The notes beneath the pieces are model-generated. The model was given only the letters and a program-made list of their open reading frames with translations, ran no database searches and had not been told where the DNA came from. Below, one piece after another: positions 56,938 through 64,000 of a DNA stretch of 64,000 nt. A program made the translations under genes and the position numbers. The stretch's first letter is position 1. Every line of letters begins with the position of its first letter. Source of the stretch: Siphonodentalium dalli (lineage: Eukaryota > Mollusca > Scaphopoda > Gadilida > Siphonodentaliidae); the NCBI GenBank assembly GCA_032622095.1, contig CP136069.1:157531043-157595042 (forward strand), written 5' to 3'.

Positions 56938-58221
56938 TAAAAGCTTTTGTTTATCAAACATACGGTTAGAGACAGTCCTCTGATTCGTGGCTATATAGGG
57001 CGAGATGAAACAATAACGCCCGAGTGATTCGTACTTCAAAGGTGCGCCAATGGGCATTATGGTGCACCGCACACACTAAAATCTTCCTATATTAGCATGT
57101 CAGTAGTATACTTTCAGCTGCATAGCTCACTTAATTTTACCAATACTAGCTCGACGCTCGACCTTCCAACCGAGCGAAATGAGAAAGTGGTCACGTTATT
57201 TGGAATTACATGTAGGTGCACTCCTATATATGATATAGTTTAATCGTACATGCATGCATATATGGAGTGGAAACAATTATTAAGTTTTTTTGCAAATCAG
57301 AGGACCCAACCCCATCGAGACTCCATATGAAGTTTTATAGATTTGTGGATTTAGTTTAGGCTCATGGGTCTGTGGGGTATATTACACATGGTTGCAGCGA
57401 CATGAGGTGTTGGTGTCTGACGCCTAACTATGGTTAAATTGTTCAGCAGTTGGAAATTTCACAATATTATTTGGTAATTTCACACAACAATATGTTGAAA
57501 TTGTTCTCGTAGTTTGATTTTCCAAGCAGTAATTTGTTTTTTTTAGATAAACAGTTGCATATATTCCCACTTTTGGTAAAAATATAGGTAAGAAATGAGC
57601 ATCAGTTGTAAACTTTCCATCCTTATGGGGTGTCAGGTTGGACAATTCTTACGCACATGCAGAGAGCTGGAGGCCAGTCCGGATGCTAGGCTTAGCAGTT
57701 TTTATGTCCATATTTCAAACTTTCTCACACCGAGTCGAACTGTGGTCGTCCAAGCGGGTACTGTTCCCCCCTCGGCGACCAATCAAGGACTGCTAATAAA
57801 ACAAGGAACAACAAATCGAGGCCATCGAGTTAGACATCTAGATGTTAGGACTTTTCGATGTTCAATCAGATATATTTACACACTAAGTGTTGTCATCACT
57901 AAATCCAGCATTCTGATTGGTCGGCGCCCACGTGGCTAGTTGCAGTTATTTCTCGGTGAATGCGTAACGCCTCATAACACCAAGCTAATAACACCATCGA
58001 TACGTCATTAGGTTTGGAAAGACGAACGCGTAATGCTTTGGGCGCATTTTGACTGGCGCAGGATTGACTTAATACATCATCGGGTTTCAACATGAAGAGA
58101 AATTGTTCCTATTAACTTTTGCCAAGGGTGCTATAGGGTATTTTGGGCTGATCTTGTCACGATACACTTTTCGATTTAAATATATTTACAAACGTGGCTT
58201 TTTCGCTAAATGTATATAAAT

Positions 58222-58383
58222 ATAAGGATTAACTGTCATGTGGACTATTTTTATGGAGATGTAACGGTGAGGTAAGTGGACATAACTTGTATGTAAAACC
58301 CTTCGGGTTTTACACAAGTTATGTCCACTTACCTCACCGTTACATCTCCATAAAAACAGTCCACATGACAGTTAATCCTTATT
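58222..58383. repeat. Same palindrome, array copy 2
   Basis: Offset 1446 bp from the first; the left arm now reads TTAACTGTCATG and matches the right arm better than in copy 1. Confidence 0.9.
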
Positions 58384-59667
58384 TAAAAGCTTTTGTTTAT
58401 CAAACATACGGTTAGAGACAGTCCTCTGATTCGTGGCTATATAGGGCGAGATGAAACAATAACGCCCGAGTGATTCGTACTTCAAAGGTGCGCCAATGGG
58501 CATTATGGTGCACCGCACACACTAAAATCTTCCTATATTAGCATGTCAGTAGTATACTTTCAGCTGCATAGCTCACTTAATTTTACCAATACTAGCTCGA
58601 CGCTCGACCTTCCAACCGAGCGAAATGAGAAAGTGGTCACGTTATTTGGAATTACATGTAGGTGCACTCCTATATATGATATAGTTTAATCGTACATGCA
58701 TGCATATATGGAGTGGAAACAATTATTAAGTTTTTTTGCAAATCAGAGGACCCAACCCCATCGAGACTCCATATGAAGTTTTATAGATTTGTGGATTTAG
58801 TTTAGGCTCATGGGTCTGTGGGGTATATTACACATGGTTGCAGCGACATGAGGTGTTGGTGTCTGACGCCTAACTATGGTTAAATTGTTCAGCAGTTGGA
58901 AATTTCACAATATTATTTGGTAATTTCACACAACAATATGTTGAAATTGTTCTCGTAGTTTGATTTTCCAAGCAGTAATTTGTTTTTTTTAGATAAACAG
59001 TTGCATATATTCCCACTTTTGGTAAAAATATAGGTAAGAAATGAGCATCAGTTGTAAACTTTCCATCCTTATGGGGTGTCAGGTTGGACAATTCTTACGC
59101 ACATGCAGAGAGCTGGAGGCCAGTCCGGATGCTAGGCTTAGCAGTTTTTATGTCCATATTTCAAACTTTCTCACACCGAGTCGAACTGTGGTCGTCCAAG
59201 CGGGTACTGTTCCCCCCTCGGCGACCAATCAAGGACTGCTAATAAAACAAGGAACAACAAATCGAGGCCATCGAGTTAGACATCTAGATGTTAGGACTTT
59301 TCGATGTTCAATCAGATATATTTACACACTAAGTGTTGTCATCACTAAATCCAGCATTCTGATTGGTCGGCGCCCACGTGGCTAGTTGCAGTTATTTCTC
59401 GGTGAATGCGTAACGCCTCATAACACCAAGCTAATAACACCATCGATACGTCATTAGGTTTGGAAAGACGAACGCGTAATGCTTTGGGCGCATTTTGACT
59501 GGCGCAGGATTGACTTAATACATCATCGGGTTTCAACATGAAGAGAAATTGTTCCTATTAACGTTTGCCAAGGGTGCTATAGGGTATTTTGGGCTGATCT
59601 TGTCACGATACACTTTTCGATTTAAATATATTTACAAACGTGGCTTTTTCGCTAAATGTATATAAAT

Positions 59668-59829
59668 ATAAGGATTAACTGTCATGTGGACTATTTTTAT
59701 GGAGATGTAACGATGAGGTAAGTGGACATAACTTGTATGTAAAACCCTTCGGGTTTTACACAAGTTATGTCCACTTACCTCACCGTTACATCTCCACAAA
59801 AACAGTCCACATGACAGTTAATCCTTATA
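59668..59829. repeat. Same palindrome, array copy 3 (array boundary)
   Basis: Carries a few private changes (AACGATGAGG, CTCCACAAAA). Array homology ends two bases beyond this palindrome, so the junction with unique DNA coincides with its right arm. Confidence 0.9.
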
Positions 59830-59831
59830 TA

Positions 59832-60374
59832 AACATATCCTCTTGGTCCCTCCATCCCAGGTAACCATGCAGTCAACATTCAACTCAGAAACCAAAATAA
59901 ACAGGTTATGCTCATCCTTAATTAAACCATTATAGTTGAATTTGACAGTACTTAATCCACCATTTCCCTATTTTTATTGAAATTATGGGATCACGCAGCC
60001 CAGTACACAGCCACATTGCACTCGTAGCAACATTACAGCAAATTTTCAGTTTCCCGATAAAATGTATTTTGCAACCTTTTGCGCTGACTTATTTTAGTTA
60101 ATAATGACACAATATTGAATGTTAGTTGACTTCCTTGTCATGTGCCATCATGACTATTTTTTTCCGCACCGATCGAGACATATTATTTCGTGACAAAAAC
60201 ATATATGTTTGGTATGGCACTGTTTTTAATCATATAAAAAAAATATGGTGTTGGGTTTTGCGGAACTTATGCCTCTTGTATCGAGTACACAAAACTACGG
60301 TATTCATATTTACCTATAACAGTTTAATACATGATGTAATAAAGCCATGTGGTGTGCTCACGTTGAGGCATCGA
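59832..60374. other. Unannotated, no recognised feature
   Basis: No gene or matched repeat was recognised. Confidence 0.45.
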
Positions 60375-60666
60375 CGTGTTTACTGTGCTTAAGTTTTATC
60401 TGGACTCTACTGCGAAGTCTCTTATTTCCAATAGCAGAGGAATAACTCTATACCTTAGTTTGAATTCTGAAGTATTCTGGGAGCGAAACGGGGGAAATGT
60501 TCCTATGATTTCAACTCTGGGCACCTTCTGAGACACAGACGTTCCAAATGGTGATGAATTATAGTATTTTAATCTTATTTTAATTTTATGTCATATATTG
60601 TTATTAAACCGTATATAAAGGCGCTATAAACATAATAGTTGAATCGAAAATTAAATGGGCCTTTAA
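60375..60666. mobile_element. Dispersed repeat ending GGGCCT-TTAA, copy 2
   Basis: Homologous to 37795-38186 through ATTCTGGGAGCGAAACGGGG and GGTGATGAATTATAGTATTT, ending AATGGGCCT-TTAA at 60663-60666. It lacks the internal duplication of copy 1. Confidence 0.65.
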
Positions 60667-60789
60667 TGAAGTCATATATGATTCGGAATGTTTTCTCAAC
60701 TCAAATTCACTGCAACATATACAAAATGTGAAAAAAGGAAATAATTATCGATATGAAACACCTATACACCATTAGAACAAGGACAGTTC

Positions 60790-61860
60790 CAAACAAATTG
60801 ATTGAATACCTGTAAGAAGTAACATCAACTTCAGATAACAATGAACCAGTTGATTCTGTTTATCTAGACTTTAAAGACATATTATGGACTTGTTCGGGTG
60901 CATGAAACCGATAAGTTAGCATTCAGGTGCAATGCCAACTGAAGGAATGTACCACTCCATAGAAAAACATCGTCTGAACTACGCTCAGTTGTAAATATTT
61001 ACCTCTCGATTCAGGACACAATCGAGCGTCACTGCATTTAATTACTATATAAGAATGACGGTATCTGTTGTCAATTTGGCTATAATATTTGTAACAATAA
61101 CTACATTGAGGAAGAGTATTCTCCATTCTATATTTGATCATCCTATCGGAGTATTTCACATCACTTTAAGAAAGTGTTTGATTCCGTACCACACAGGAGA
61201 CTTTTATGTAAAACTATAAATTCAAATATATACTTGGATGGATTCGATACCTTCTAAATACATGTTAAGACAACAAAGTGCGCGCGTTGTATTTAATTCT
61301 TCCTTTTATGGATGGAGTAGAGTAACCAGCGGCATTCCAAAAACATAATATTTGGGTGGTAGGGGTGGGTGGGGTGGGGTCCATTATTTTTCATAAGATT
61401 TGCAATAACCAAATGCTAATGTGTTAGTAACATGTTTGCAGATGACACAAAACTTGTTGGTAATTCGGATAATATCAATGTACAAGATACTAATGGAGGT
61501 TGCAGTTGGTCCCTAAAGTGGCAGATTCCATTTAAGTCTGCTAAGATACACCGTGTAACAGTTCGGACGCAATAATAAATAAAACACTGTATAGTATGAC
61601 AGCTGTTCCAGAGAAACAGACAATATTGTTCAGTACTTGTGAAAATTTCTACGCTATTAACCAAGAGTAGAACAATGCTTATTATACTTCCATGATGTGA
61701 CCAGATGAAACTCGAAACGAAACAACTACAGCATCAGCTGCGCGATAACAAAAATGAAAGCATTTCGAAAATCCATAGAAAAACACAGTTACGGGCCTTC
61801 AAAGTTACTATTACGGACCAAACTGCTTGTGACCGCAACTCGCCCGAAACTATAAGACAT
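60790..61860 (+). pseudogene. LINE relic E: reverse transcriptase, plus strand
   Basis: Plus-strand pieces in different frames: PVDSVYLDFKD (about 60850), KVFDSVPHRRLL (about 61170), SRVTSGIP (about 61320) and the catalytic MFADDTKLVGNSDN (about 61435), followed by WSLKWQIPFKSAK. These are consecutive RT motifs of a non-LTR element in the expected order, with multiple breaks and apparent internal deletions. Unlike relics A-D it lies on the plus strand. Confidence 0.8.
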
Positions 61861-61894
61861 TAGAGGTCGTATCATACGTCGATGTAACCGGAAT

Positions 61895-64000
61895 AATGAG
61901 TGCATATTAAATATACATCTTATACATGCATGTTGTCGTTCATATTAAATATACATCTTATACATGCATGTTGCCGTTCATATTAAATATACATCTTATA
62001 CATGCATGTTGCCGTTCATATTAAATATACATCTTATACACGCATGTTGCCGTTCATATTAAATATACATCTTATACACGCATGTTGCCGTTCATATTAA
62101 ATATACATGCATGTTGCCGTTCATATTACATTTATGTAACATATTTTACAAGAAAGGTGATCGAAATGACCCAAATAATTATACATGTATGTTGCCGTTC
62201 ATATTAAATATACATCTTATATATATACATGCATGTTGCCGTTCATATTAAATATACATCTTATACATGCATGTTGCCGTTCATATTAAATATACATCTT
62301 ATACACGCATGTTGCAGTTCATATTAAATGTGCATCTTATACATGCATGTTGCCGTTCATATTAAATATGCATCTTATACACGCATGTTGCCGTTCATAT
62401 TAAATATGCATCTTATACACGCATGTTGCCGTTCATATTAAATATACATCTTATACATGCATATTGCCGTTCATATTAAATATACATCTTATACACGTAT
62501 GTTGCCGTTCATATTAAATATACATCTTATACACGCATGTTGCCGTCCATATTAAATATACATCTTATACATGCATGTTGCCGTTCATATTAAATATACA
62601 TCTTATACACGCATGTTGCCGTTCATATTAAATATACATCTTATACACGCATTTTGCCGTTCATATTAAATATACATCTTATACACGCATGTTGCCGTCC
62701 ATATTAAATATACATCTTATACATGCATGTTGTCGTTCATATTAAATATACATCTTATACACGCATGTTGCCGTTCATATTAAATATATATATTATACGT
62801 GCATGTTGCCGTTCATATTAAATACACGTCTTATACAAGCATGTTGACGTTCATATTAAATATACATCTTATACACGCATGTTGCCGTTCATATTAAATA
62901 TACATCTTATACACGCATGTTGCCGTTCATATTAAATATACATCTGATACATGCATGTTGCCGTTCATATTAAATATACATCTTATACATGCATGTTGCC
63001 GTTTATATTAAATATACATCTTATACACGCATGTTGCCGTTCATATTAAATATATATCTTATACACGCATGTTGCCGTTCATATTAAATATACATCTTTT
63101 ACACGCATGTTGCCGTCCATATTAAATATACATCTTATACACGCATGTTGCCGTTCATATTAAATATACATGCATGTTGCCGTTCATATTACATTTATGT
63201 AACATATTTTACAAGAAAGGTGATCGAAATGACCCAAATAATTATACATGCATGTTGCCGTCCATATTAAATATACATCTTATAAATGCATGTTGCCGTT
63301 CATATTAAATATACATCTTATACATGCATGTTGCCATCCATATTAAATATACATCTTATACATGCATGTTGCCGTTCATATTAAATATACATCTTATACA
63401 CGCATGTTGCCGTTCATATTAAATATACATCGTATACACGCATGTTGCCGTTCATATTAAATATACATCTTATAAACGCATGTTTCCGTTCATATTAAAT
63501 ATACATCTTATACACGCATGTTGCCGTTCATATTAAATATACATCTTATATACGCAAGTTGTCGTTCATATTAAATATACATGCATGTTGCCGTTCATAT
63601 TAAATATACATATTATACACGCATGTTGCCGTTCATATTAAATATACATCTTATACATGCATGTTGCCGTTCATATTAAATATACACCTTATATGCATGT
63701 TGCCGTTCATATTAAATATACAGGCATGTTGCCGTTCATATTAAATATACATCTTATACACGCATGTTGCCGTTCATATTAAATATACATCTTATACGCG
63801 CATGTTGTCGTTCATATTAAATATACATGCATGTTGCCGTTCATATTAAATATGCATATTATACACGCATGTTGGCGTTCATATTAAATATACATCTTAT
63901 ACATGCATGTTGCCGTTCATATTAAATATACATCTTATATGCATGTTGACGTTCATATTAAATATACACGCATGTTGCCGTTCATATTAAATATACATAT
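61895..64000 (+). repeat. 38-bp satellite array with about 1062-bp higher-order period (runs off window)
   Basis: About 55 monomers built of GTTGCCGTTCATATTAAATA followed by TACATCTTATACAYGCAT. Short monomers lacking the ACATCTTATA part recur. A distinct insert (TACATTTATGTAACATATTT, AAGAAAGGTGATCGAAATGA) appears at about 62128-62182 and again at 63190-63244, spaced 1062 bp (about 28 monomers), which shows higher-order organisation. The array reaches the window end. Confidence 0.97.

Larger units (their letters stand above)
56425..59831 (+). repeat. 1446-bp tandem array, 2.36 copies
   Basis: Units start at about 56427, 57873 and 59319 with ATATTTACACACTAAGTGTT; spacing is exactly 1446 bp by several anchors. 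Copies 2 and 3 share bases that differ from copy 1 (CATAACACC versus CATGACACC, GACTGGCGC versus GACTCGCGC). Each complete unit contains a long UUCG-type palindrome and a piece of the GTTGGAAATTTCC repeat. The third unit stops immediately after its palindrome. Small frames repeated in each unit lack homology and are not called genes. Confidence 0.95.

Noticed and set aside
57595-57939. 114-residue ORF present twice, with a 64-residue ORF present three times in the tandem array
   Set aside because: Identity reflects recent DNA duplication, part is within the GTTGGAAATTTCC repeat, and no domain is visible.
61895-64000. CRISPR array
   Set aside because: Monomers are directly contiguous with no unique spacers, and the context is eukaryotic; it is a satellite.

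Overview
The window looks like nuclear DNA of a marine invertebrate, most plausibly a lophotrochozoan (mollusc, brachiopod or annelid-like). It is AT-rich and gene-poor, with animal-type genes (a FEM1-like ankyrin protein, a Toll-like receptor, a C-type lectin exon), non-LTR retrotransposon relics and an unusual density of short inverted-repeat elements. The lineage is an inference from general character; no marker gene fixes it.

Host genes are few. A 725-residue, single-exon FEM1-like ankyrin protein lies on the minus strand at 1057-3234. A single-exon Toll-like receptor (signal peptide, LRRs, cysteine cluster, membrane helix, TIR) lies on the plus strand at 41726-44218. A lone terminal exon of a C-type lectin domain gene is at 52127-52346 (minus). 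A 44-codon secreted-type ORF at 53364-53498 is only a candidate. Nothing links these genes functionally, although the receptor and the lectin are both typical of innate recognition.

Everything else is mobile or tandem DNA. (1) 1-905: GA microsatellite joined to a 5S-rRNA-like SINE. (2) 3.7-6.9 kb: a 3.2 kb composite inverted-repeat element carrying a degraded CXC-domain gene end. (3) 7.0-11.8 kb: a hAT-type MITE, TTAA-flanked MITEs and a LINE relic cut by one of those MITEs. (4) 12-25 kb: hairpins, poly-G-linked duplications, dispersed repeats and a 3 kb element with about 0.5 kb inverted ends. (5) 25-33 kb: tandem repeats, a 1.13 kb hAT-like element with a perfect 8-bp target duplication, more TTAA MITEs. 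(6) 33-41 kb: three more LINE relics, two hAT-like MITEs. (7) 44-50.8 kb: foldback elements, a 160-bp satellite and nested palindromes. (8) 54.9-59.8 kb: degenerate repeats, then a 1446-bp tandem array. (9) 60.8-61.9 kb: a plus-strand LINE relic. (10) 61.9 kb to the end: a 38-bp satellite with a roughly 1062-bp higher-order period.

The main novelty candidates are several unrelated TTAA-flanked MITE families sharing the window, one of them (four copies) carrying two 67-bp cruciform-forming palindromes. Target duplications, nesting and an abutting insertion let parts of the insertion order be read directly from the sequence.
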